Shown: positions 46,658 through 56,733, numbered from the stretch's first letter. The stretch is 64,000 bases of DNA from Pelotomaculum thermopropionicum SI (GCA_000010565.1 AP009389.1:2294001-2358000), one strand, 5' to 3'. Program-made: numbers and translations. The notes: generated from the letters alone by a model not told the origin.

Positions 46658-46746
46658 GGCCGCACTTTCACATCCCTCTCCTGAAATCATAAATCAAGCA
46701 GTTCCCCGATTTTAGCCGGACGGCTCAGGCAGAAAGTCTTACGGTT

Positions 46747-48903
46747 TCAGTCTGCCAGGCTGCCGGCAAGAATATCGGCTAAAAACTCGACTTTTACGCC
46801 CGCTTCGCCGCATTCCGCCAGGCCCCGGCGCAACTGCATCAAACAGCCCGGACATTCCACCGCTACCAGGCCGGCTCAGCTGTCTATTATATTTTTTAGC
46901 TTTTTATTTAAGATCCTGCCGGAAATCTCCGGATACTTAAGAAGATATGAGCCTCCAAAACCGCAGCACTCGTCTGCTCCTTTCATTTCCACCAGGTCGG
47001 CCCCGGCCATCTTTAAAAGCTCCCTGGGCTGCTCCGCCACTCCCAGGCTTCTCTTTAAATGGCAGGAATCGTGATAGGCTACCTTCTTTCCAAGAGCTTT
47101 AAAAAGCATGCCTTTTTTCGTATAACCCTGCCGGTAAATAAAGTCTGCAAAATCATAAGTCCTGGCGGACGTTTCTTCGGCCAGCGGACCGTAAACGGAA
47201 TCCTGTTTCAGAAGGGAAGGGTAGATGTTCTTTAAGGCGTGCGTGCAGGTCGGGCAGGGCGTCACGATATAATCAACACCCGCCTGCTTCATTGCAGACA
47301 GGTTTTGCCGGGCCAGGACGGCCATTGCGCCGGGGTCTCCCATCTGCCGCGCCGGATACCCGCAGCAGGTTTGACCGGCTATAAAAACACAGCCGATGCC
47401 GCCGGACTGCAATACCTTCTCAACCGACTGGCCTATTTCCGGGTAAACAAAGTCCACCAGGCAGCCGGCAAACAGCCCTGCCTTCGGCCTCCCCGCTGCC
47501 CGTATTGAAAGGCCACCGCCTCCGGCCGCTCTTACCCGCAGCGGCCTGCCGGCCAAAGGCGGCAGGTTTTTAAGGCCGCCCACCAGAAAAGGCGGCAGGT
47601 TGACCGTACCTTTCTTTCTGTCTATAAACGGCCCCTGGATGCGGGATGCCAGGCGCAGCGAGCCGTGAAACAGCTTTCTGGCCGGCAAAACCTTTTTCAA
47701 AACAAAGCCGGGCACAAACGGCAGGCCTTCTTTTTCCACCACCCTTTTTCTGAGCTCCAGAATCAGCCGTGGAATGTCAATTTTGCCCGGGCAAAAATCC
47801 TTGCAGCGCTCGCAGCCGATACACAGCGACTGAATGTCGGCACTTTGCTCCAGGCCGTGGAAGAAGGCGGTCAAAACAGCACCGATGCCGCCCGTATAAA
47901 CATGGCCGAAAACGTGCCCGCCAATTTGCTGGTACACCGGGCAGACATTCAAACAGGAAGCGCAGCGGATGCACTGTAAAGCTTCCTTAAAAACCGGATC
48001 GCGGCTCATTCTGGTACGGCCGTTGTCCAGCAGGATAACGTGCATATCCTTCACAATGTTATTACCTTCCAGGTCTATTCCCTGGGCCGGGCCGGTGATG
48101 AACGTCACGTAACTGGTAATGGCCTGGGCGGTAGCGCTGCGGGGCAGGGCTTCCAGAATGGGAACTGCGTCGGCCATTGTCTCTACCAGCTTTTCCAGCC
48201 CGACAATAACCACGTGAACGGGCGGCAGGGTGGTAGTAAGGCGTCCGTTCCCCTCGTTGGTGACCATGATTAACGTTCCCGTTTCAGCTACGGCAATATT
48301 GGCCCCGGAAATGCCCATCCCGGCCGACAAAAACTTCTGGCGCAGCCTCTCCCTGGCCACCTTGACCAGCAGGCCGGGATCTGGCGGCAGTTCCTCCCCG
48401 CCTTCCCGGGAAAAAATGCCGGCTACTTCATGCCTGCTCAGATGTATGGCCGGCATGACCATATGGGACGGCCGCTGGCCGTAAATCTGGATGATCCTTT
48501 CCCCCAGGTCGGTTTCCACTACTTCCAGGCCGTTTTCCTGCAGGTACTCATTCAAATGAATTTCCTCGCTGGCCATGGATTTGGACTTGACCACCGTCCT
48601 TACCCCACGGCCGGATGCCAGCCTGAGAATGTAATCCCTCGCCTCATGCCCGGAAGAGGCAAAAAATACCTTGGCCCCTTTTTCCCGCAATTTTTCCGCA
48701 AAGCGTTCCGCCAGCACTTCCATCTTGCCGGCCGCCCGCTGCTTGGCGGAAGATATTTCTTCCCTCAACTCCAAAAAGTTTTTCCCGCTGTAAATTCTTT
48801 CACGCGAGGCGACATAATCATTTGCAAAGCGGCAAAGCGCCGAAGACACCTTGCCGTCGGCAAGGACCTCGGCAATCTGCCGCCTGATGTTGGAACGTCC
48901 CAT
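46747..48903 (-). CDS. lutB: LutB-LutA fusion (lactate oxidation Fe-S/LUD protein) interrupted by an in-frame TGA
   Basis: The LUD domain (about 1-290: SKSMASEEIHLNEYLQENG, GANIAVAETGTLIMVTNEGNGR) is followed by 4Fe-4S motifs CIRCASCLNVCP and CIGCERCKDFCP, then LutA-like CCG domains (CCGYPAR, CPTCTHAL, CCGFGGSY). Translation stops at TGA 46876-46878 after 675 residues. In the same frame 42 further codons (AGLVAVECPGCLMQLRRGL...LAD) supply the last CCG cysteine pair and end at TGA 46747-46749. The first TGA aligns with a Gly codon in GlcF (STGAGAV against DS*AGLV), so GGA to TGA is the simplest history. Start overlaps the lutC stop (TAATG). Confidence 0.88.
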
Positions 48904-49496
48904 TAGCCGGCACCTCCCAGTTCATCTATAAAGACCACGTGCAGTTCTCCGGGGCCGTGTACACCTATGGTGAGCACCCGCTCAATGTCAGCCGTTCTGC
49001 TGGGCCCGGAAACAAAGGCCAGGTAAGGGGGCAAAGCTTTTTTCCCGCTTGCGTAGGAATGCATGACCTCCCGGAAAGTAGCCGCCAGGCCACGTGTCGG
49101 ACCTGCCGCAATGCATACGGGCGGCAGCATTGAGGCCAGCCGGCTTTTAATCATGCTGGCATCCTGTACAATGGTACCCGTTTCCGCAATAGCCGTTTCA
49201 AATGACACAATTCCTACATCGGCCCGTCCGGCCGCCTGCCGGGCATTCTCCCCGCTCCAGTCCACCAGCTTGCCTCCCAGCAGCTTTTCCAGTTCCATAA
49301 GCTTCAGCAGCGGCGCCTGCTCCACCGCCACTTTCTGTGCGTTCAACTCTTCAACCAGGGCGGCAATGCCTGCTGCCGCCTCTTTAATTCCGGCGTACCT
49401 GTACACGGCAGCAGCCAGCAACTGGGCCCGTTCTTTAAACTCTTCGTACAGACCGTCCATACCTTCCCCTGCCGCCTTTCGCTCATGCCTGGCCAT
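48903..49496 (-). CDS. lutC: LutC, LUD-domain lactate utilisation protein
   Basis: 197 residues with LUD marks VGIVSFETAIAETGTIV, SRLASMLPPVCIAAG and SGPSRTADIERVLTIGVHGPGELHVVFIDE. Acts with LutA and LutB in oxidation of L-lactate to pyruvate. ATG behind GGAGGTGG. Translationally linked to the LutBA fusion. Confidence 0.93.
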   Translation of the reverse strand: MARHERKAAGEGMDGLYEEFKERAQLLAAAVYRYAGIKEAAAGIAALVEELNAQKVAVEQAPLLKLMELEKLLGGKLVDWSGENARQAAGRADVGIVSFETAIAETGTIVQDASMIKSRLASMLPPVCIAAGPTRGLAATFREVMHSYASGKKALPPYLAFVSGPSRTADIERVLTIGVHGPGELHVVFIDELGGAG

Positions 49497-49535
49497 AATT
49501 CCACCTCCGGGCTATCAACCCATATTGCGGTTTAG

Positions 49536-50594
49536 CTAAACTTTTTTCAAAAAGGACAAAACATGCTGCCAGTCAAAATACTTTTCCACATTTTCCAGGG
49601 CCGCCTGGATGCTGTCCCTGTCGCCCGGCCGGATATGCCTGCTCACCCGCCCGAGCTTCTCTATGGTGGTGTATGTGTCGTAATGCACCAGAATTACAGG
49701 AACCTTTTTCTCTTCCGCCCTGGCAATGACTTTTACATCAGGATAAAGACCGCCGGTGAGAATGAGGGCCGACGTGCTGGTTTCCAGGGCGGCCAGGGCC
49801 AGATCGGCGCGATCTCCGCCGAAAATTACGGCCTTGTTGGCCAGGCGCCGGAAATAACCAAGGGCGCTCTCCATAGTCATGGCCCCAATTACTATGTCTT
49901 CCACCACCAGGTTTAACCGGTCGGGACAGGCTAAAATTTCACCGCCTAAAGCTTCGTAATACTCGCCAACCGTCGGCGAAACAATTTCAGGCCGCTGGGG
50001 AAAAACTCCCAGTACCTTGAACCCCTCCCTCTCTAAAACAGGTTTGTATACCCCTTCTGTTTTTGAATACAGTGCGCGCGGCACGTTGCTGAAAATAACT
50101 CCCAGCACCTCTATTCCGTCCCTGGCCAGGCACCTGCTCATATGCAGCGCTTCATCAAGGCTGAAGTCGTTCTCTGCCTTGACCACCAGAACCGCCGCAG
50201 CCCCCATCTTGCCGGCCAGACTTACAGAATCCAGACCGCAACTGCTCAGCACGTAGGGCGACAGGGCACCGTCAATCAGCACAACATCGGCAAAACTGCC
50301 TACCTCGTTAAAAGCCTCCATGATTTTTTCCTCCGCACCTTCATATGCCCCGTGGGAACTCAGGTAAAAAGGACCGGCGGAAAGGGGCGCTATTTTCTCC
50401 AGCGGAACATTCATCCCCAAAACTTCTTTCATAAGAACGGCATCCAGGTCAACGCCCCCCGGCACCCGCTTGCCGTTGGCTACCGGCTTAAAGTAGGCGG
50501 CACTAAGGCCTTCCTGCCGCACTTTCTGGGCCAGCCCAAGGACCACCACCGTTTTTCCGCTGCCGGGCATCCCCATTATATACAAACTCTTCAT
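49536..50594 (-). CDS. BioD-like P-loop/DRTGG domain protein
   Basis: 352 residues from ATG behind GAGGTGG. Residues 1-210: Walker A GMPGSGKTVVVLGLA and AAYFKPVANG, VVLIDGALSP, like the N-terminal regulatory part of large phosphotransacetylases. Residues 215-330: DRTGG domain (VVEDIVIGAMTMESALGYFRR...VIFGGDRADLALAALETSTSALILTGG). No transacetylase catalytic domain. Adjacent to an ADP-forming acyl-CoA synthetase, so a regulator of acetyl-CoA/acetate flux is a reasonable guess. Confidence 0.85.
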   Translation of the reverse strand: MKSLYIMGMPGSGKTVVVLGLAQKVRQEGLSAAYFKPVANGKRVPGGVDLDAVLMKEVLGMNVPLEKIAPLSAGPFYLSSHGAYEGAEEKIMEAFNEVGSFADVVLIDGALSPYVLSSCGLDSVSLAGKMGAAAVLVVKAENDFSLDEALHMSRCLARDGIEVLGVIFSNVPRALYSKTEGVYKPVLEREGFKVLGVFPQRPEIVSPTVGEYYEALGGEILACPDRLNLVVEDIVIGAMTMESALGYFRRLANKAVIFGGDRADLALAALETSTSALILTGGLYPDVKVIARAEEKKVPVILVHYDTYTTIEKLGRVSRHIRPGDRDSIQAALENVEKYFDWQHVLSFLKKV

Positions 50595-50622
50595 AACAAC
50601 CACCTCACGGAATTTTTGACAT

Positions 50623-52728
50623 TTAAGAAATGGTTATCTTAATATCCAGGGCTGAAAGACCCTTTTCATAGGCAAAGACGGGGTTGATATCCATCTCCGT
50701 TATTTCCGGAAAGTCGACTGACAGCCTGGCAACCCGCTTGATTACGTCAATAACCGCCGGAAAATCGCGCGGCGCCTCGCCGCGGTAACCTTTTAAAAGG
50801 GAGTATGCCTTGGTTCTGGCAATCATCTCCTCGATCTTCTGCTCGTCAAACAGGCTCTGGGCCAAGCCAAAGGATACGTCTTTCAGAAGATTGACGTAAA
50901 TACCCCCCAGGCCGAAAGCAATCAGCGGGCCAAACTGAACATCTTTGGTAACTCCGATGATCAATTCGGTGCCCCTGGGCATCATTTTCTGCACTTCTAT
51001 GCCGTACACCGGCACCCCGGGCAAATAGTGGCTTACGCTCTCCATTATTTCTATAAAGCTTTTCTCCACTTCCTCCGGCGAATTAAGCCCTATCTTTACC
51101 CCGCCAACATCGGTCTTGTGCTGAATGCGCGGCGAGGCCACCTTTAACACTACCGGAAAGCCCATCTTTTCCGCTACCTCTGCCGCTTCCCGGGGAGAGG
51201 TGGCCAGAACAATCGGAGCGGCGGGTATGCCGTAGGCCATGGCTACCTCTGCCGCCTCACTGCCCAGCAGGGTAAGCCGCTTGTCCTTGATAACATCGTA
51301 AAAAATTGCTTTTACTGTTTTCCTGTCTATCCCGTCCAAGAGCTTTTCCTCTTTCCTCTCCTGCTTCTGACAGTACCTGCCGTAGTTGTAAAGACCTTTG
51401 ATGCATTTGACGGCCGGCTCAGGAAAAGTAAAACAGGGAATGCCGGCCCTGGAAAGTATTTCTGCCCCTCCGGCCAGCTTGGCACCGCCGGTATAAGCTG
51501 CCAGAACGGGCTTGTCGGGATGGGCATCCCTGGCCTCCACAATCACCCGAGAGGTCTCCTCGGCTTCTGTTACCGCCGTCGGACACATCAAAACCAGCAC
51601 GCTGTCTACATTGGGATCGTCCATTACCTTGTTCAGGGCAAACTTGTAGCGGTCGGACCTGGCATCGCCTAAAACGTCCACAGGGTTATATATGCTTGCT
51701 TCGCCGGGCAAATTGGCGCGCAACTCCTCAATGGTCTCTTTCTCAAAACGGGCCATGTGCAGGCCTTCCAGCTCTACGTTGTCGGTAGCTATAATGCCCG
51801 GCCCGCCTGAATTGGTGATTATGGCCACCCGGTCGCCCTTCGGAGATATACACCTGGAAAATGCAACGGCAAGGTCAAAAAGCTCGGTCATGCTGTGCGC
51901 CCTGATGATGCCGCAATCGTTAAAGGCCGTCTCGTAAGCCAGATCGCTGCCGGCCAGGGCACCGGTGTGGGAAGAGGCGGCGCGCGCCCCGGACTGGCTG
52001 ATCCCGGACTTGTAAACAATGACCGGTTTCTTCCTTGCCGCCTCAGAGGCCACTTCTAAAAACCGCCTGCCGTCTACGATATCTTCTATATAACAGAGAA
52101 TAACCCTGGTATAATCGTCATTGGCGGCGTCTTCAATAAAATCGATCTCGTTCAGGTCGGCCTTGTTGCCCAGGCTCACCACCTTGTTAAAGCCAAGACC
52201 CACGGAACTGCTCCAGTCCAAAATGGCCAAAAGCATTGCCCCGCTCTGTGAAAGAAACGCTATCCTCCCGCCTGTCGTAAAAGTGCTGGAAAATGAAGCG
52301 TTGAGCGGCGTGCTGGCATCCATCAGACCAACGCAGTTCGGTCCAAGCATGCGCATCCCGTAAGTCCTGCAGGTCTCCACCAACTCCTTCTCCAGTTCCA
52401 TCCCTTCCCGCCCGATCTCTTTAAAACCTGCCGTCACAACAATTAGCGCCTTCACCCCGGCCTCGCCGCACTCCCTGGCCGCTTCCAGCACCCGCCCGGC
52501 AGGAACTGACAGAACGGCTAACTCTACCTCGCCAGACACACTGCTAACCGCAGGATAACAGGCCAGCCCCTCAATCTCTTTCTCCCGCGGATTGATGGGG
52601 TAAATGCTGCCGCGATAACCGCTCTCAATAATGTTCCGCACAATGGCGTTGCCAATCTTCCCGGGCGTCCTGGAAGCCCCGACTACCGCCACCGACTGGG
52701 GCCTGAATAAACTCGTCAGTTCACCCAC
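50623..52728 (-). CDS. Acyl-CoA (acetyl-CoA) synthetase, ADP-forming, fused alpha-beta
   Basis: 701 residues. CoA-binding Rossmann part (FRPQSVAVVGASRTPGKIGNAIVRNI), succinyl-CoA ligase-like flavodoxin domain with phospho-His region SSHTGALAGSD, and ATP-grasp beta part (GFPVVLKVASPRIQHKTDVGGV, MMPRGTELIIGV, FGLGGIYVNLLKD, DINPVFAY). Makes acetate and ATP from acetyl-CoA, ADP and Pi. GTG start. First gene of the leftward operon, giving energy gain for lactate oxidation. Confidence 0.93.
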   Translation of the reverse strand: MGELTSLFRPQSVAVVGASRTPGKIGNAIVRNIIESGYRGSIYPINPREKEIEGLACYPAVSSVSGEVELAVLSVPAGRVLEAARECGEAGVKALIVVTAGFKEIGREGMELEKELVETCRTYGMRMLGPNCVGLMDASTPLNASFSSTFTTGGRIAFLSQSGAMLLAILDWSSSVGLGFNKVVSLGNKADLNEIDFIEDAANDDYTRVILCYIEDIVDGRRFLEVASEAARKKPVIVYKSGISQSGARAASSHTGALAGSDLAYETAFNDCGIIRAHSMTELFDLAVAFSRCISPKGDRVAIITNSGGPGIIATDNVELEGLHMARFEKETIEELRANLPGEASIYNPVDVLGDARSDRYKFALNKVMDDPNVDSVLVLMCPTAVTEAEETSRVIVEARDAHPDKPVLAAYTGGAKLAGGAEILSRAGIPCFTFPEPAVKCIKGLYNYGRYCQKQERKEEKLLDGIDRKTVKAIFYDVIKDKRLTLLGSEAAEVAMAYGIPAAPIVLATSPREAAEVAEKMGFPVVLKVASPRIQHKTDVGGVKIGLNSPEEVEKSFIEIMESVSHYLPGVPVYGIEVQKMMPRGTELIIGVTKDVQFGPLIAFGLGGIYVNLLKDVSFGLAQSLFDEQKIEEMIARTKAYSLLKGYRGEAPRDFPAVIDVIKRVARLSVDFPEITEMDINPVFAYEKGLSALDIKITIS

Positions 52729-52848
52729 AGCCCTTCACCACTCCTTTTTCAATACAAGTTAATGTAATAAAGCAACCTAATATACTGCAGTGTTTATATT
52801 GCAGCGTTGCAGCGCCCAGTTCCAGGTCATATGTTATACATATGTAAT

Positions 52849-52905
52849 GATATTATGATATGACCACTTTATTATAGTATAAATTATTGTTTCTTCTCCC
52901 GTCAA
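52849..52905 (-). promoter_or_regulatory. Promoter and operator of the leftward lactate operon
   Basis: Minus strand: TTGACG (52900-52905), 18-nt spacer, TATACT (52876-52881), then TGGTCATATCATAATATC (52849-52866) at about +3 to +20. The operator resembles the lctP site TGGTCATACCATCATAAT and has an inverted half-site GGTCATAT at 52825-52832. Same placement after the -10 in both operons. Confidence 0.72.
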
Positions 52906-53011
52906 CACAAAATTTGCTAGTACAAGGAAGCTAACATCAAGTTAAATGAATATTTCTTATCCCTTTAGCACACTGCCTTTTTCACAGACAAGCCTCCCAA
53001 ATACTATAAGA

Positions 53012-53031
53012 GCCGTCCTCACAAGGACGGC
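53012..53031 (-). terminator. Hairpin after the phosphomannomutase-like gene
   Basis: GCCGTCCT, loop CACA, AGGACGGC; followed on the minus strand by TCTTATAG, a weak T-run. The interval 52906-53134 otherwise holds no gene. Confidence 0.55.
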
Positions 53032-53134
53032 CGGTAAAAGATATAGAAAAGATATAGATCCGCCGATTTAAGGAAGCTGCGGAACAGTTTCCGTGCACGG
53101 CACCCTGCCGGGAAACCGCGACAGTTACGGTGAA

Positions 53135-54991
53135 TCAGGCATTTTGCCCGACAATCTCGTTTATTTTCTTTAAGTACATCTCGGTCAGCGACTCGGCTAT
53201 TTCCATAGTGCTTCCCTCGCTGAAAACCCGGCATACAGGCTCGTCGGGGTCTGGCAGCACCAGGGCCCAGCCGTCCTGATGATAGACCTTGACGCCATCC
53301 AGCAGTTCCAGCCGGCCGGCAGGAGGGTCCTGGATCAGGTGTCTGATTACCCTGCCTTTTGCTTCCCAGGGAACGGGAACCTCCTTCTTGTCGACAAAAA
53401 ACAGCGGTATTTCCTCCACCAGCTCCGACAGCGGGGTGCCGTTTTGAGCGGCATAATCCAGCACTCTGGCCAGGGCCGACAGGCCGTCGAAGTGCAGGAA
53501 AAACTGGGACACCCCTTCCGCGCCTTCTCCCTGCACCAGAACCTTGTCCAGAAAATCCTGGAGGGCAGTTTTAGTCCTCACCACCCTGCCCTGGTACCGT
53601 TCGGCCAGCACCTCGATGGCTCTGGGCGCAGTAACGGGCACCACCACAGTTCCCCCCTGCTTTTTCAGAATAATCAGGGACAGCAGGGCGGTCAGCAGGT
53701 CGTCCTGGATTATCCGTCCTTTTTCATCGATCAGGATTAAGAGGTCTGCATTTGGATCCAGCACCGCGCCCGCATCGGCACCGCTTTCCATAACCGCACG
53801 GGCCATCGAGGGCAGCATACCCTGAAGAGTCCGCCAGCTCCGGTAACCCGCGCCGTCCCCGTCAGGTCCGCCGCTATCAGTAAAAATCCCCAGCTCCTCG
53901 CTCAGCCCGGCAATAAAACCACCTAAATTGTGCCGGTCGCAACTTATTACCAGCTTAAATCCGACATTCCTGATCCTTTCTTTGTCCAGGCCTTCGCAAA
54001 CGGCTTTAATATAACCGGCCGCCAAGCCGGGTACGGTTTCCGGCGGCACGATCCTGGCCGCATCCGCCCGGGCATAATCCTCCCTGGACAACGCGTTTTC
54101 AATCTTTCGCTCCATATCCCTGGAGATGTTTCCTCCGCGGGAATTGGTAAAGACTATAACAACCCGGTCGGGCGAGTACGGCGATACCTTGACGTGCACT
54201 CCCCCTTTGCAGCCAAGGCGGCGCACGGCGTAACGCTGCAGCGGCGTGATGCCGGTTCCCAGATCCAGAACCGCGGCTCCTGCCGACTGCATTCCGGCCG
54301 CCAGGGCTTCTTTAATCATGCGCGAGGCGGTGTAGTTGTCGCTGCTTACGGCAAGCCGCACCCCGGCGCCGCACACCGCTCCGAAAGCTCCGCCCAGCCT
54401 GGCGGCAAACTCGGGGGTGATCTCCACGTTAACCAGGCCGCTTACACCCTCAAAGCCGAAAAACCTCTTGGGAGAGCATGTTCCCCAAACCAGGCTCCGC
54501 TGCACCGTGGCGCCGGTCTCGACTACCTTATGCGGCCACAGCTTTACTTCCGGCTTTAAAAGGCTGTTTTCCTTAATGATGGAATCGTCGCCCACCACCG
54601 CCCCTTCATAGATCCCGGCCCCGGACTGCACCTGAACCCTGCTGCCCACCACCGCACCGCGCAGGGCCGCCCCGCTGCCCACGAAAACATTGTTCCAGAG
54701 GACGCTGCGCTTTATGGAGGCCCTCTCCTGAACCAGGCAGCCCTGTCCCATGACCGTATACGGGTCGATTCGCGCTCCGGCCCCAATCTGGCAACCGGCG
54801 CCGATCAGGGCAGGGCCTTCGATGGAAGCGGCCGGATCGATAAAAGCACCGTCCTCCGCCCAAACACCGGGAGAGATTTCTTTCCCCGGAATTTTAATCC
54901 TTACCTTTCCGGAGAGGGCGTCGTAATGGGCTTCGATATACTGTTGTAAATTACCCAACTTACATACAGAAGTAGCCCGTAACAAAACCAA
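53135..54991 (-). pseudogene. Nucleotidyltransferase/phosphomannomutase fusion, 5' part cut off by the mobile element
   Basis: 618 codons. From residue 14 (GNLQQYIEAHYDALSGKV) it follows the usual junction between the N-terminal sugar-nucleotidyltransferase domain and the left-handed beta-helix of fused mannose-1-phosphate guanylyltransferase-like proteins. Hexapeptide repeats (ALIGAGCQIGAGARI...AVVGSRVQV) fill 50-170 and the phosphohexomutase-like domain 200-600 (SSDNYTASRMIKEAL, ADLLILIDEKG). The first 220 or so residues are absent. The visible frame begins with a TTG (LLRATSV) from the abutting element, 0 nt from the recombinase stop. It probably became 3'-only through integration. Confidence 0.85.
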
Positions 54992-54994
54992 TCA
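54950..54994. other. Probable attachment junction of the serine-recombinase element
   Basis: Homology of the chromosomal gene stops around 54955 and the recombinase stop codon lies at 54992-54994. Large serine recombinase genes commonly abut their own att site. The core dinucleotide cannot be set without the other junction. Confidence 0.65.
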
Positions 54995-56542
54995 CAACTC
55001 GCCCGGCCTGGCCGCCGCTTCCGGCATGAACGCCGCGTACACCGTCACCCTCAAGCTTTCCCCGCGCCCGGCCACCGTCACCTGTTTTACCAGGGCGCGG
55101 ATCAGTGCCCTCTTCTGCTCAAAAGAAAGGAAATCCAGCCGGGAAAGAAAAGATTCCGCCTCCCTGCGGATCTCCCTGGCCCTGACCTCCACTGCCGCGC
55201 TTCGGCGCAAAGCCGCCTCAACTTCTTTCTTGCGGGACAGCAGTTGCTTTTCCCGCCCCTTCAGGTCCCGCAGGAGCTTCGAGGTCTTTTCGTCCAGGTC
55301 CAGCAGCCCTGCCGCCAGGGCGCTCCTGATGTTGTCCCGCCCCTTTTCCACGTCGGCCAGGTGCTTTTCAATCCGCTCCAGGTCGGCCCGCAGGTCTTTC
55401 TCCCGCGACCGCTCCCTGATCTCCCTGGCCAGCGCGTCCGGGTCGTTCAGCCACTCGCACACCCGGTCCCAGACAGCCTTTTCAACTATTTCAGCAGGCA
55501 CCCTTTTAATCGGCCTGCACCCCTGGTTTGAAGCGCCCGCCGCAGTTTTAACGCAGGTGTAGCCGCGCTCCCGCGAACCGCCGCTTTTCGTCTTGACCGC
55601 GCCGTGCATGGTGTTCCCGCAGTCGGCGCAGGAAATGAGCCCGGACAGGAGGTATTCTTCCCGCGACCAGCCCGACCACAGCCGCCGGGCGGCCTTGATT
55701 TTCTCCTGCGCCTTTTCCCACGTTTCCCTGTCGATTATTGCGGGCACCGGAACGGCAATCCACTCTTCTCCCGGCTTTTCTTTGACTTTAACCCGCTTTT
55801 CCGGCGGCAGGTGTTTGTTGTAACAGGTCCCCCGGCAGTCCCGCCGGTTGTAATAAAACGTCCCAACGTACATCGGGTTGGTGAGGATGGTTTTGACGAC
55901 GCACCGCTGCCAGGCGGGCCTGCCCTTCCGCGTCGGTATACCTTGTTCGGACAGCCTGGCCGCCACACCGTTGACGCCGATGTCCTCCGTGGTGAACCAC
56001 CGGAATATCATCTTCACCACTTCGGATTCGACGGGGTGGGGCTTGACCGTGCCGTTATCGTAAATATATCCGTAGGAATCGGCCTGGACCGGCAGCCCTC
56101 CCAGGCGGGCCTTCTGGAGCTTGCCCCGCACCGTCCTCTCCCGGATTTTCTCTTTCTCGTATTCGGCTATCGCTCCCCGCAGGGCGTAGAAAAGCCGCCC
56201 ATCAGGAGTATTCTGCCACTCGAAGTTAACAAATTCCAGCCGGACGCCCGCCTTTTCTATTTCGTCGGTTATGATTAACTGGTGGGCCAGCTTCCGGGCC
56301 AGCCGGTCGGGATCAAAACATACCACCAGGTCCAGTTGCCCGGCCTTAACCGCTTCCCTCAGCGCGGAAAGTCCGGGCCTGTCCAGCAGTTCTCCGGATA
56401 TGCCTTCGTCGGCGAACTCCATCACCTCACCGGCTCCCAGCGCAGCCGCCTTTTCACGGCAGGCCGTTCGCTGGTCGGGCAGGGAATAGCCGTGTTTCGC
56501 CTGGTCTTCAGTCGATACCCGGAGGTATATTGCGGCCCTCAA
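54992..56542 (-). CDS. Large serine recombinase (site-specific integrase)
   Basis: 516 residues. Catalytic domain with YLRVSTEDQ (nucleophile Ser10 and Arg8), FADEGISGELLDRPGL and VVCFDPDRLARK; recombinase domain (GYIYDNGTVKPHPVESEVVKMIF, ILTNPMYVGTFYYN); zinc ribbon CADCGNTMHG...YTC...GCRP; and a long coiled coil (about 395-480). All catalytic residues are present. ATG overlaps the upstream small gene (ATGA type). Integrates or excises the element in region D; its target is the adjacent phosphomannomutase-like gene. Confidence 0.95.
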   Translation of the reverse strand: MRAAIYLRVSTEDQAKHGYSLPDQRTACREKAAALGAGEVMEFADEGISGELLDRPGLSALREAVKAGQLDLVVCFDPDRLARKLAHQLIITDEIEKAGVRLEFVNFEWQNTPDGRLFYALRGAIAEYEKEKIRERTVRGKLQKARLGGLPVQADSYGYIYDNGTVKPHPVESEVVKMIFRWFTTEDIGVNGVAARLSEQGIPTRKGRPAWQRCVVKTILTNPMYVGTFYYNRRDCRGTCYNKHLPPEKRVKVKEKPGEEWIAVPVPAIIDRETWEKAQEKIKAARRLWSGWSREEYLLSGLISCADCGNTMHGAVKTKSGGSRERGYTCVKTAAGASNQGCRPIKRVPAEIVEKAVWDRVCEWLNDPDALAREIRERSREKDLRADLERIEKHLADVEKGRDNIRSALAAGLLDLDEKTSKLLRDLKGREKQLLSRKKEVEAALRRSAAVEVRAREIRREAESFLSRLDFLSFEQKRALIRALVKQVTVAGRGESLRVTVYAAFMPEAAARPGEL

Positions 56543-56733
56543 CGGTCGCCACCCCCCGCTTCCATCCGCTGCCCGGCCTGCGCCTGCTCAAAAAAGTCCG
56601 CCAGCAGGCGGAAGGCGTCGCGCAGGCGCGAATCGTCCGTATCGTATACCACAGTCACTTCAGGTTTCATCTCCTTCCCCTCCCGGTTGGGAGTATAACC
56701 CTTCCGGGGCGGTTTTAACCTTTTTGTACTCAT
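56539..56733 (-). CDS. Small protein coupled to the recombinase (64 aa)
   Basis: Stop overlaps the recombinase start. The basic N-terminus (STKRLKPPRKGYTPNREGKEMKP) is followed by VTVVYDTDDSRLRDAFRLLADFFEQA, a strand-helix unit. An ATG at residue 22 is an alternative start. Position and size would suit a recombination directionality or regulatory factor, but no family is recognised. Confidence 0.6.
   Translation of the reverse strand: MSTKRLKPPRKGYTPNREGKEMKPEVTVVYDTDDSRLRDAFRLLADFFEQAQAGQRMEAGGGDR

Noticed and set aside
46876-46878. Selenocysteine codon in the LutBA fusion
   Set aside because: The TGA aligns with a Gly rather than a Cys position and only a weak 4-bp CCGG stem follows it; kept as a test, not as a call.
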